Translations under genes and position numbers: made by a program
The notes under the pieces: generated by a model
The model's input: only the letters and a program-made list of their open reading frames with translations
What the model was told of the DNA's origin: nothing
Database searches by the model: none
In this document: positions 45,358 through 57,800 of the stretch, piece after piece
Layout: each line of letters begins with the position of its first letter
Position numbering within the stretch: position 1 is the first letter of the stretch
Source of the DNA: Lolium rigidum
Taxonomy: Eukaryota > Streptophyta > Magnoliopsida > Poales > Poaceae
Assembly: GCF_022539505.1 (NCBI RefSeq)
Contig: NC_061514.1
Span: 327,343,090-327,407,089 of the forward strand
Direction of reading: 5' to 3'
Length of the DNA stretch: 64,000 nt

Positions 45358-48300
45358 ATGAGGAACTCATCGTTGTCTGACCGAAGCTTCGTCATGGAGA
45401 GTGACGACGACGAGGACGCCGTGGAGGCCGGGAGGCGGGACGGCAGCGACGAAGAGGAGTCCGACGGGTCCTCGTCATGCGGCAGCCCGCGAGGCCCGGC
45501 CGCCGCAGGCCATCCTAGCTCCTACAGCAGCCACCAGTGGCCACAGAGCTACAGGTACGTGGCTCGCTGCAGGATGCTGTCATTGTCCGCAACTTGCAAA
45601 CACTGTTGGACAGTGCGTGTGCGGCAAAGGGTTTAGCAGTTCTACTGTGCATACGGATATGATCCATCGAACCAATATTCTCTTAGGATTTTACAAGAAT
45701 TATTGCATATAATTTCTTTGGAATATGGAACCAATATTCTCTTAGGATTCTTACAAGAATTATTGCCAATAATTTCTTTGGAATTTCAAAGTTGTCATGT
45801 TTGTTTTGGTTACCCACCACCCCCAGGAAATGGGCTTGCCGGTCAAAAAAGATCCTGAAATCTTTGAATTTTGATGAGAAGCCTCTTTAAAATTTTAAAT
45901 TTGAGATTTTAAATTCATGTGGTTACCTGTTGGGATTTTCCAGTAACCGGAAATCCACCCCCGGGGAGAATTTTCCTACCGGATATTTGTGTGCTCGTGC
46001 TCGTGAGTTCGATCAAGGTGGACCTGTTTGCCAATGTGGCAAACTCAGTTGGTCTCATCTCCTTACTTGCTTTTTCCAGAGAGAAGACACGCGTGAAAAC
46101 CAGAACGGGAGATTAAATCAGTTAGAATTTTTTTATCAAACAAACTATCAAGAGATTATCATGCATACTTCCGATAATCTTGTTATCCGAAACATGACTT
46201 GTCTCGATCATATATCATATGTTGATCCATTTGCACAAAATTCTACTTCTTTTTTATGAAAGGGGAACACCCCCAGCTTCATTAACAAAGCATTATGCTT
46301 CTACAACATTCCAGTCACATTACAACTATGCATATACACTCAGCAGACGCACAAAATTCTATATAATTGCTATTAATCTTAGTGCTCGATCGATCCAACG
46401 TTCATAGTACCGTTTTCGATAATCGCTAGATCCACCTCAATTCATGAAAATGATGTTCTATCAGTGACGGCAATCTCGATCTCCTTCTACAGGCAGTCGA
46501 TGGACATATACAGCAGCGTGCAGTCCCCCGGCCTGAGTGGGTTCCTGGGCACGCCCTCGCTCGGTAGGCTCTCCGGCTCCTTCCTGGTGAGCTCGTTCCA
46601 TGGGAAGCCGGTACCGGAGATCGTCAAGCCGCTCCTGCCGACCGCCGTTGCCGTCGACGATGACCATGAGGACGCCAGGAAGAGCTCTCATCAGTACCTG
46701 CTGCCTCCGAGGAAGGCTTCGTCTCTGTTCAAGATCCCCGAGGACCAGAAGCCGCTGGGCGGGGTTGGACATGAGGTGGGACCCTACCGTCAGTGCTCCT
46801 ACACCCAGGGGGTCATGAATGGTACGTATCTGTGTGTGTGGCGGTAATTGGGGTCGATCGCACATGCAATTCTTGAAACTGAAATGATGCTGCATTGTCT
46901 CTAGTTTGGTCTGACGAAAACTGCGAATTTCAATCAATAACTGGTTTGAAATACTCCGTATAAAAATTTGGCGAAATTGCAAATTCCAATCACCAGATAT
47001 GGTCATGTTAATATCGAAATATGTCGTACAGGTACAGCATTCAACTTGAGAGATCCAAATGCAACCTAGGATGCTCACTTGGACATGATACATACTATGA
47101 CAAAAAGATGCCATGTTTCATGTTTGCTGAACCTGGGCGCACACACCCCACATGCTGACAGCCTAACACCAAGGTGCAGTGTACAGATTCTGTGCAGTGC
47201 CACCTCCACTAAGCAGCTACTGCATAGTGTTAATATAACAACTAAAATTTCTGATTAGCTCATCAGATTCTGGTCATCTCCGTGTGATGTAGACATGCAT
47301 CACATGGTTGATGGGTCAGTACAGAACCGTCATGTGAGACAGGAACATGATCACGAGCAATATAGTTAATTGGGCTATGATTGTACCCAGGTATATTGAT
47401 TAACTAAGATCTGTCTCCAGAAACATGAACCTTGTCGTAATCAAAACATGCGATTTAGTTATGACGCGCTTAAAGCTCAGGTGTTCAGCATCTATCTGGT
47501 CCTGTGGATATATACAGAACACTGTCAGTGTCAGGGACGTTATTTGACAAGATGTCCCTGTCTAGATACATTTGCTTGTTTGGGACTTGTTTCTTTCTAT
47601 TAGCATGGCATGATCGTCCCCCTTATAGGACTAAGACAATCACGGGTAGTTTCATAAGGCACTGCCTTGCTAAGAAACTAAAACTGGATGACACAATATA
47701 TGTTGCAACCAGCAAGTGGCACCAAAGATGAAAGTTGGCATCCCTATTGTGTAAACTTCCTTTCCCAACATTTATTGCTATTGAACATTGTCCATCTTCT
47801 GTTTTTGGCACGGAAAATGTTACATCTTAGTATCACTGAGTTTTTTTTTTTGCGGAAATTGTTACATCTTAGTATCTCTGAGTTGAATGATAGAAATTTA
47901 CATGTGGTTCAAATATGAATTTTAAAGTTAAAGGAACACTTTTAAGAAGCGCGAATATTCGAGTTACTAAGCTTGGAAGTTTGAATCCTTAAACTGAAAG
48001 TTATAGATTATGTCGGAAATCTCAACTTTTAACCTGTACCATTTGGAATTTTCTGGATTTTGATACATTGCCTGTCATTTGCAGGAGTGAATGTGTTATG
48101 TGGTGTGGGGATTCTGTCAACACCGTATGCCGTCAGGCAGGGTGGCTGGCTTGGGCTGATGATACTGGCCGTGCTCGCCGTGCTGGCGTGGTACACCGGT
48201 GTGCTCCTCCGGCGCTGCCTGGACAGCAAAGAAGGCATCGAGACCTACCCGGACATCGGACAGGCCGCCTTCGGTACTCCTGGCCGCATCGTCATCTCGG

Positions 48301-50618
48301 TAACATTTTTTCCAAATCTGAATGTTTCCATTTCAGTATGTTGTAATAGTGTAGGATTATGTGCTAACTATTGTCACTCTATTCTTTGCCATCTTCTATG
48401 CAGATAATCCTGTACATGGAACTGTATGTAAGTACTTCTTTGTAACCATCTGAATTACTGAGACTTGCTATGTCAGCATAATGTTTAAGAAACAATGCTT
48501 TGACATACTACATGCTCTGCTAATGGTGTGCATCATACGATAAAGTCATTGTACTCTAATCAACATATAACAATAAAACTATTTCTCTAGAAGTAAAGTA
48601 TTTCTCGCAACACAAATGCTTAACTTGACCATTGTTTTTGTTCATAAGCAAACAAAAATAGAGATTGATTCATAAGCATATTAACAGATCCTATAACGGG
48701 ATCCTAATCTTTTCATGCAGGCATGTTGCATTGAGTATCTGATATTAGAGAGTGACAATCTATCGAAGTTGTTCCCTAATGCACACCTAACCATAGGGGC
48801 TTTCACCCTGGACTCCCATGTGTTATTCGCAATCCTAACTGCGCTTATTGTCATGCCGACAACCTGGCTTCGTGATCTCAGTTGTCTAAGTTTCATTTCA
48901 GGTATCAATTCACTCACCAGCTGCTCCTTTATACCAGCTGACTACATTTATGATCTCTTCTTGTGATTTTGAATTTTGTAGCTGGGGGAGTCGTCGCGTC
49001 GATCGTGATTGTTGCATGCCTCTTCTGGGCTGGGCTTGTTGACCACGTGGGTGCCAACAAGGGTGAAGGCACGGCACTGAATCTCCCTGGGATCCCCATT
49101 GCCATTGGCTTGTATGGATACTGCTACTCAGGCCATGGGGTGTTCCCCAACATCTACTCTTCACTGAAGAAACGCAACCAGTTCAATGCTGTTCTTTTCA
49201 CCTGGTAACCACGCCAGAACCACTGTATTTAAACCTCTTTTTTTGTTTGTTTGGTGATCTATGATCTCAGGGTAGGTATATGTCTCTTTTCAGCATTGCA
49301 CTATCCACGGTTTTGTTCGCCGGTGCTGCGGTTATGGGTTACATAATGTTTGGTGAATCCACAGAGTCTCAGTTCACTCTGAACTTGCCCCCAAATCTTG
49401 TGTCTTCCAAGATTGCCGTCTGGACTACGGTAATTGTTCTTAACAAAATTAGGAAAGATAAATATGGTGCATTTCTTGATAGATTACAGTTGTGTTGTGT
49501 TAAGCTATGGCTCTTTTTTTTAGTCATGTTCGGCTCCTCACTCTAACATCTTTTACAGCTTCTTACTAAGAATACTGGTTTTCTTTTCTGGAACAAAATA
49601 TCATGTTGACTGTGTATGTATGCTTCTGTATTTTATTTCAGGTAACAAATCCAATAACTAAATATGCACTTACTATGACTCCTCTTGCACTGAGTTTGGA
49701 AGAGCTTCTGCCTCTGAATCAACAGACGTACCCAAACATAATTATGCTTAGATCAGCTCTGGTGTTATCTTCTCTTGTTGTTGCTCTATCTGTTCCATTC
49801 TTTGGTAAGTTTTCTTTAACATTAGTTTATTAGACCAACAAAAAATTCGGGTTTAATCAATTTTGTTGAGCATTTACAGGACTTGTGATGTCCCTTGTTG
49901 GGTCTCTACTCACCATGTTTGTGGTAAGTTTTTCTTCTGAATTTTAAGTGCCCTTCCTCCTTGTATTGATTTTTTTTTTCGAAAAGGGGAAAGCCTCGGT
50001 CTCTGCATAACCTCTGCGTATTGATGTGGCTAATATATGGTATTTTTAGGCGTATATTCTTCCATGTGCATGCTTTTTGGCCATCCTAAGAAGTACAGTG
50101 ACTTGGTCTCAGGTATAATTTTTTTTAGATTGCGCAGTAATTATCAAGATCGTATAAGAACTCCTATTCATGAATATATTTCTTATATCATAACAACAAG
50201 CAGAAAATAAAAGTGGCGTATATATAGGATAACTTAGGATTGAAATGCAAGTATTCTTAATTGAGAAATTAAAATCCACATACATTTTCCATCTTCTGAC
50301 AAATAAACGGTTGTTTTGAATCACAGTTTTTATTTCAGTCAGATAACACGCGTACTCTTTTGGGAACTCAACAGCCTTCATTCTCCCCAAATTCAAATGT
50401 TTGACCAAATTATATTTATTAATTTTTCATATTCCTGATATATTAGCAGAATTTTGCAGTAGATTCAAAGTTCAAATATTTGAAGACAACCTCTAATGGA
50501 CAATACATGTTTTCTCTTGCAGATAGTACTATGTGTTTTCATCATTGCCGTGGGTCTCGGTTGTGCTGGTGTTGGCACATACTCCTCACTTTCTAAGATA
50601 ATCCAAAATTACAAGTGA
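45358..50618 (+). CDS. Vacuolar amino acid transporter, AVT1-like
   Basis: Eleven exons: 45358-45554, 46493-46821, 48085-48299, 48404-48427, 48721-48901, 48982-49204, 49294-49429, 49642-49804, 49880-49923, 50050-50112 and 50523-50618. All introns are GT-AG and the frame is kept throughout, giving 556 aa. Residues 1-170 are a cytosolic, acidic and Ser-rich N-terminus (ESDDDEDAVEAG; YRQCSYTQGVMN at its end). From about 172 runs the Aa_trans (AAAP family) domain: NVLCGVGILSTPYAV, then GGWLGLMILAVLAVLAWYTG, LDSKEGIETYPDIGQAAFG, NLPGIPIAIGLYGYCYSGHG and IALSTVLFAGAAVMGYIMFG, about 11 membrane segments in all. AVT1 proteins are proton-coupled amino acid carriers of the vacuolar membrane. Substrate specificity cannot be read from sequence. 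Exon 4 is only 24 nt. An in-frame ATG at 45163 would add 65 residues unlike the family. Confidence 0.93.
45669..45784. repeat. Tandem duplication in AVT1 intron 1
   Basis: Two units, 45669-45724 and 45728-45784, each starting GAACCAATATTCTCTTAGGA and ending TTTCTTTGGAAT, differing at three or four positions. The period is 59 bp. Confidence 0.9.
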
Positions 50619-53600
50619 ATCCTTAGGACGCACTATCATTTCAATGTACCAAAAATTAATCTTGCACTTGTTGTAGTTTACTTTTGCGGGACATCTACAA
50701 AAAAAAATCGTGTTAGATAGGGTATGCTATTCAAGGTTAATTAGTTTGATGTCGCACTCCTAATGGGAGTATTTGTAAGGTGGCTTTACCTCCTTCTTAT
50801 GTTGCGTCATTTTTGTTTGTAATGATGAGGTTTGGATCTTCTGTGTGCCCTTTAATATTCAGTTTCTTTGATTGTGATCTTGTTGTATACAACATCCAGT
50901 AATGGTGGTGTTGATGAGCCAGTTGTGATGATATTTGGTGCTGCAAACTTTGTTGCATATCCAGTTTTGTCGAGGGATAAAATAGTGAGGTCTTGCGAGC
51001 CTATTCGTGGGAGCACTGTATTTCTATTTGGTCGTAAGGATGCTCAGATCGCTGGATGCTATTGGGGCAACTTTTACCCACATTCTTACCCGCTTGAGGG
51101 AGCATGCCAACTACAAGTATTAAACTAAAACTAGACTGCAAAAAGTAATGGTGGAGGCTCAGAGACAACGTCCTAAGGAGACAAAGTCCATGATCACTTA
51201 GGTCCACATATATCTCCTTGATCCACGAAACACAATCCATGCTGAATTGCCAGGGGCAAATCTTCACACAAAGTGAGTGATATCGTGGCCTTCCTAGGAC
51301 GAAGACAACCCACACGACTAGAGAGGCACATAATCAACTTATGGACACTTCCGAAGATAGGCTTTGCACATAGGGAGACTTGGGATGGCTCGTAGTCAAG
51401 TCGGTCCAGGAGGAGTCCACGACTAAGATGTTGAAGGAACATACCGTAGAAGACAAGTGACACAAGTTGACTTGTATAGGGACTCCCAAGCCCGTACCAT
51501 GTGCCATCCCCTTTATAAGGTGGCACATGACGACCGCTAGAGGGACAAGCAAGAAACCATAGAGCTAGAGGGTTACGAGAAACCCTAGATCAAACTCGCC
51601 TTAGAGATAAAACTAGCCCAAGTCACGAGACACATTGTAACATCTGTGCAATCAATAATAGCATAAGCAGGAAGTAGGTCTTTACCTCCCGAGCGAGGGG
51701 CCGAACATGGGTACTTTCTAAGATAAGCAGGAAGTAGGTATATATGACTTTGGCAACATCCCCAGCAAGCTCATCGAGACCGCCCCTCTTAATAGTGCGG
51801 TGTTTCCTATTGACTTAAATATAAGCAATAGAGAAAAGGGCCAAAACACCGCCGCTTCTTGTGAGCGCCAAATGGGGGTCTCTCACCACCTTGCAACCTC
51901 ACGTGCAAACTAAAACCTGTGTATACACTTATAGAAACCATTAATCCGTACAATAGCTCCAGTGTCATTGTTAGCCAAAATAATGGTTAAGGGTAAAATA
52001 CCCTTACACCTAGGAGGGGGCCGCGCTGCCAACCCCTGTATTTCCCAGTCCGTTGACGTCCTGCTGGCCCACTTTAGCTCATTTTGTTGCTCTCAAATAC
52101 TCCTAAGCGTGCTCTCCGACCTTGCCCCTTTTCGAGTCCTGTAGCTCCTGAAAAGTCCAAAATACTAACATAATTTTTTTCTGCCAAACAGAGTTAGAAC
52201 CATAGGAGAGGGGATTGTTTAGAAAATCTCCGAAATCATTAAGATCACTGATAATAACTATTAATATGATGCAAATATGTGGGAATATATATCAATATAG
52301 TACAAAGTTCATGTATGCATTTTACATGCATCAATTGCAGATAAATAAAATGACCCAAGAAAAACAACTAGGTTAACAAGCACATATGATGCAATACAAG
52401 ATAATTGAAAGTAAAGGAAAATAATATAAATAATTAAAAGTAGAGGAAGACAATGACATAGTGATTTGTTCCAAAGTTCAAGTCCTTGGGGGACTCTAAT
52501 CTATGATGGAGAGGCCGTGGCAAAATAAGCCCACATGACCCCTGATGGGATCTATCGTTATTCTCCCTTGAGCTAGCTCTCCACACTTAGCGAGACCAAT
52601 TACACTATCGATGATTTTGAGGGGGAAGTTCACACCTTGTACAAGTGCCTTGATGATAATCTACAAACAAGATGCTCACAAGGCAACTCCAACCATCTAG
52701 GGTTCTTTACAACACCAAAAGCAACAAGACCAAACTTATTTAAGGTGGGGATTGAACTTTAGTTTGGATGGAAATGTGGGTTCCTCTCTCTATTCCCTTA
52801 AAGATGTGTAAGAAGATTGGGTGGATTAATCGAATGTGTAGCACAAGTCAATGGTGGACAGATATGAAAACGCTAACCTTTCCAAGGTCGAACAAGGAAA
52901 CATATAGGTGGCGCCGAAAATAGTTGCTATGTTCTAGTCCCTGACAGGCTAGATATTTTGACATGGCCAGGCTGGTTCGACTAGACCACATTTTCAGGAT
53001 CTCGTTATGTGCCATGTCCAGGTAGGCATTCGAGAACAAAAGGGGCTTGCATCCAATCAGGCCAGACTGGGTCAGACCCAGCTCCGGGATATAAAAGGCT
53101 CGTCCGAGCCTAGGCCTAGGCTAGTTTGATTGGGCAACGCAGGCATAAAGTGTTGGAATAACGAAGCTCAGATAGATCAAACCCATGTACAAATATTATG
53201 TGATTGGCAGAAGAAATGTGATGTTTTCAAGAATGTTTTGAACCTGACCTTTTGGGGAGACATTTTGGTGGAAATAGTTATGGCTTTTCAACACTGTCTT
53301 TCATAAGTTTCACCCGCCCTTAGTAGTACAATTGTCACACGACTCAAAAAGTGTAAAATAGATATCAAAAAATAAGACACCCTCTTATCGATTCTTCCTT
53401 TTTTGACCATTCACCTCACTTTAATCCACGATCAGAGTTAATTCTTGAGTATAAAACTTGAAATTTGTAAACATATTATTTTCCTAGTTCAATCTTCATT
53501 AATTACCACCAAAATCCATATAGGGTATGATTTGTCCCTTCAATTGGCATAAAGAAAGATGTTGTAATTTGGTTTTCTTGCCGGTTTCTCAATCTCACTG

Positions 53601-54599
53601 GTTTGGAAGTGTCGTGCCAAAGTGTACGATGGTTCCAAGAAAGAAGAGCACTTGAATAAGATTTTACAATGTATTTTTAAGAGAAAATATTTTAGGCTAG
53701 CCCACGGCCCTTTGCTTATCCACAACCAATACTCGTAGCCAACCATTTATGGTGTGTAACGACAAAAAATGCATCTCACGGTGTCCGCGTCACCGACCCA
53801 CACCATTTGGAAGGCGGAGAGCTCGTCGGAAGGACCCATGTTTTCCTGTTGTCGTTACATGCATGTGTTCTACGATGCATATGCTTGTAATTAAAGGGCG
53901 CGCGCGCGCAACTTCAGATGTAACCGATGTACGTCGATGCCGTATGCATGGACGGATGTTTTGGACCCATTCGGTGCACGCGAGACGTATACGTGCATGG
54001 CACATGCAGGTGCAACCGAGCATCGAATCCACCCGAGACGTATATTTGCATGGCACATGCACGCGCAACCCGCCACTCCTAGAACCCGGTGGCAACGTAC
54101 GCAAAACAACACCCACACCCGGCCAATGACTATCCGAACACCATTGTTGACGATCCTCCGATGAAGAGTCGGGGCGCTTACGGCGAAGACATGCGGAGAA
54201 CGGCACGAGGGTTTGGCGGGGTAATTTCCCTATGATAACATGCGTGCCAAAGAGGGAGAAATGTCAGAAACAAACGTATACTCAAAGAGTAGTGCGAACT
54301 AATCAAAGCAACGGATAGCAATTTCTCGATCCCAAATGAAGTATGCTGCAGTGCCAGCGCTCCTGCCATCGTCTATTTGAGGGTATCGGTGGAGATGCTC
54401 TGATGAACAAAGTACGAATACTCTGTTTGAACCAACGGGTGGTCAACATCGCAGCCACCACCGTCCATATTCCATTTCCGGAAGACATCATCTCCATCTC
54501 CAACCCGCTGGCCACCACCACTGACAAGCCGCCCCCGCAGCATCTCACGTGACGCTAAAAAAGCAGGCGCCTTTTTGACCACCGCTATCCGTCCGTCCG
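50619..54599. other. AVT1 3' region and intergenic DNA, with an LTR-like fragment
   Basis: About 250 bp after the AVT1 stop is probably 3' UTR. 51170-51780 looks like part of a plus-strand LTR (CTTTATAAGGTGGC near 51510; CAATCAATAATAGCATAAGCA and GGTCTTTACCTCCC near its end). 52150-53750 is AT-rich with nothing supported. No host gene was found. Confidence 0.45.
53981..54071. repeat. Short direct duplication
   Basis: 53981-54018 and 54034-54071 share CGAGACGTATA, then GCATGGCACATGCA, then GCAACC, with a period of 53 bp. It lies in the intergenic DNA upstream of the Pumilio gene. Confidence 0.7.
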
Positions 54600-54847
54600 T
54601 CCGTTCCGAGGAGACGAGCGACGACCACGACCGGACGGCGCTCCCCACCTCTGACCTGCGCCGCCCTATATAAACCCCATTCCCCGGCCGCTCCCCAAAA
54701 TTTTCCAGTCCCGCGCCTCCGTCCGCCCGCTTAAACCCGAGCCCAGAAGCCCAGAACCCTAACCCTAACACCGCCGGCGGCGCCGCCACCCATTTCCCGT
54801 TCGAACGAGGGGCAGGGTCTCGAGCCCCGTTTGGGTCTCGTGCGGGG
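54600..54847 (+). promoter_or_regulatory. Pumilio gene promoter and 5' leader
   Basis: TATATAAAC lies at 54667-54675, about 175 bp before the ATG. A double telo-box AACCCTAACCCTAA lies at 54755-54768 in the leader. Telo-boxes are common in plant genes for translation and RNA metabolism. Confidence 0.55.
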
Positions 54848-57800
54848 ATGGCTCCGTTCGGGGACGGCGTGATGGCGGCGGGTCCGTTCGGCGACGTGGA
54901 CGGCGGCGGGGACGAGGGGGAGGCGGACGCCAGCTGGGGCTGGGACCCGCTGCGCAGCGGCAGCGCGCCGCCCACCATGGACGGCGCCGTCGCCGCGCGG
55001 ATGGCGGCGGACGGGCTGCTGCCTCTTGCCGCCGCCGCCGGCGGCCGCGGCGGCGGGGGATCCTTCTTCTCCGGGGCGGCGGCCGGGTTCGGCCCCAGGC
55101 TCAACGACGTCGGCAGGCACCGCGGGGTCGTATGCGAGGTGAGAATCCGGGGTTCATCACTGCCTTTTGCTTACTAGCTTCTATGGATGTTCAGTGCTTG
55201 GATAATGCGGAGTCCGTGTCCGTAAGCGGCGTCGCGCGTGGCTTATACTGTATTAGATTTTCCGTTGAATATGCGTTATCGATCTGCGCCCGGCTGGTTC
55301 CTGCTCGCGCGAGGGTTCCTGTAATTTTTGTTTTCTTATCCCTGGGAACAAAAACGGTGGTAGATTAAAGGTACCAGTCTAACTCAACAGGTGCAGCTAG
55401 ACAGGTGATGTTTTCTGCTCCGGTTGTTTCCGAACCAACATATCATGCACCAGTTTCCGCTTGGACGGGGATTGGATTGGATGGTTCAGGTCTGCATCTG
55501 TGATAAAGTTTACAGCTGCCTGGCCTCTAACAGCGTCGTTCCTGGTGTAGATTGGGTGTATCTGTCTGCTCTACGAGTTGCATATGCAGTGGGTGGGTTT
55601 TCCACTGCATTTGCTTTCGATCTGTTATGCCTGGTTGGGTCCTGCTTGCATCAGGGTTCCTACCAATTCTGTCCTCCTTGAAAAACGGGTAGTAGCAGCC
55701 TGATTTGGCAGGTTTGACAGGCGAGGGTTACTGCTTGGGTTGTTTCTGAACCCGCACACTGTGCCCAAGTCCGTGCCTACACAGGGATAGGATTGAATGG
55801 TTCAGGTCTGTTGGCAAAAGTGTGCACCTTTTCATGCCTCCCATGCCTGTTCCTTCAGTTATTCACTTGGCAACCAATGGAGTTGTTCTTTTTTTGTGCC
55901 TATTTATCATGTTCAGTTGGAATGGTTTGCTTTGATATGCTCATTAGGTCAATGTGCCTCATATATTAGCACACACCCTGTTCCTTCCATATATTTTTAA
56001 TTTTTTCCTTTTTATATTTTTCTCGACGTTGTTGGCCGGTTCGATTGTATAGCAAACCCATCAAGCTTGGCAGGAAATCGAACTGACATTGTTCTGATAT
56101 TCCCTCTAGTATTGTGCCCAATGACTCCCGTTCCTTACACTCTCTTCTCTCTCTGGACAAGATAGATTGAGAGGAAGGTATGTACTCATGTTTAATCGAG
56201 GCTAATAGATATGGACTTTGGGTGACAAAGGTGGTGGCTGGTTTTGTTGAACGAGATAGAAATAGGCTAGGGTCTACTCAGGTGCATCTGTGCCATGTTC
56301 TCTGGAATAAAGGTGCAACTTGACTTGTTATGTTTTCACTTTGTATTGATGTATGTTATGGGGTTCCCTTGTGGCTGGCCACCGAGCAGCTAGGCGGGTG
56401 AGTAATTGTGCTCCCAGCAGGGAGGGCGGTGTGCAATTGCGCTTTGTGAAATAATAAAGTTTCCTTAATTGTTGTTGTCGCTACTCTGTCTTTTTTGTTT
56501 TTTCTACTTCCGTCACTCATGCTAGCCCATGCATTTAAACAATTTATTGCAGTGGATTTGTCGTACTCTGGAACATGTTGCAAGCGTATAATGCTTGTGG
56601 CTTCACGACTTGTATACTTTTTTAGTGTAACTTGTGGTATTTGTTTTGCCATTCAGTTACTTAGCTGGTTACATACAAATGTTATTGGAACTTTGGCCTC
56701 TATCCTGAATTCCTGATATAGTAAAACATCTCATACAAGATTACTAATTTCAGATGCACTCCTACTGTTTATGCTTCCATAATGATACACGACTTACTCT
56801 AACTCTTTGCATTCTTTGTTTCAGGACCATTTTGGCAACTCTGCTTCACTCTCAAAAAGTTTGGCAGGCATCCAGCTTAATGGCACTGCAGACTTTGATG
56901 GGAGATTTGGACCGAGGAGAGTTGATCGTGTTGGTGCAATGACAGACTACTCCATATATGATATGGGTTCAACATGGACAGAACAGGATGCTGAATTTCA
57001 TAGGCACCCAAATCACTTCGTGTCAAACATGGGAAAGATGAATTCTTTCGGTAGAAGGGACCTTGATTCTGCATATCTTTCTGATTCTGATCTCTCTGAT
57101 ACATTCTCTGGGCTGAGGCTATCTAATAGGACACCATTTGATGAAAGGAGTCATGAGAAAGAGCTCTTTGATGAAATGCTCTTACATCGTAGAGATTTCA
57201 ACTCTAATATGGATGATCACCGTTCTCCTTCAGCTGGTAGTATTTTCAGCACACCTAGGTCTGATCACTTTGATCTCCGCTCGCCGCGTGGAAATGTTTT
57301 ACGCAGGCAGAACAGTTCAATTGATGCCCCCAATGATAGGATGAATCACCACCACATTAACAATGTAGGTCACCTATCCTTTGCTGAAAAGCTAACTTTG
57401 ATGCAGTTGGGAAATTTGCATGGAGAATCTAATTATCACCGCAATGGAGCTCCAGCAAATATGATAAACCCTTTGAGCAATAGAAACAACACCATTAGAG
57501 ACATGGATTTGGCTAGGAATCGTAGGGCATATCTTGAGGACCATTTTGTACGGCAGCAGAATGATGATGATTATCTACCAAAATCTGGTCCCTCATATCA
57601 TAGCAACAGGCTCTATCACGATGAGCCTCGTGTGCCTTATTCAAGAGTGCAAAGATCAGGGTCCCACATTCATCCTAATTTGGGGAGCATCTCATGCCAT
57701 GGTGACCAGCAATCACGGCTATTCTCAACTAATAGAAGGTCAGGTGGTAGAAATATGGGCCTACATAACAATCAAGATAATGCAGTAGCACAGTATGTTG

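Noticed and set aside
54373..55120. Minus-strand frames over Pumilio exon 1
   Set aside because: Antisense shadows of a GC-rich exon and promoter. The plus-strand exon joins the Pumilio frame perfectly.
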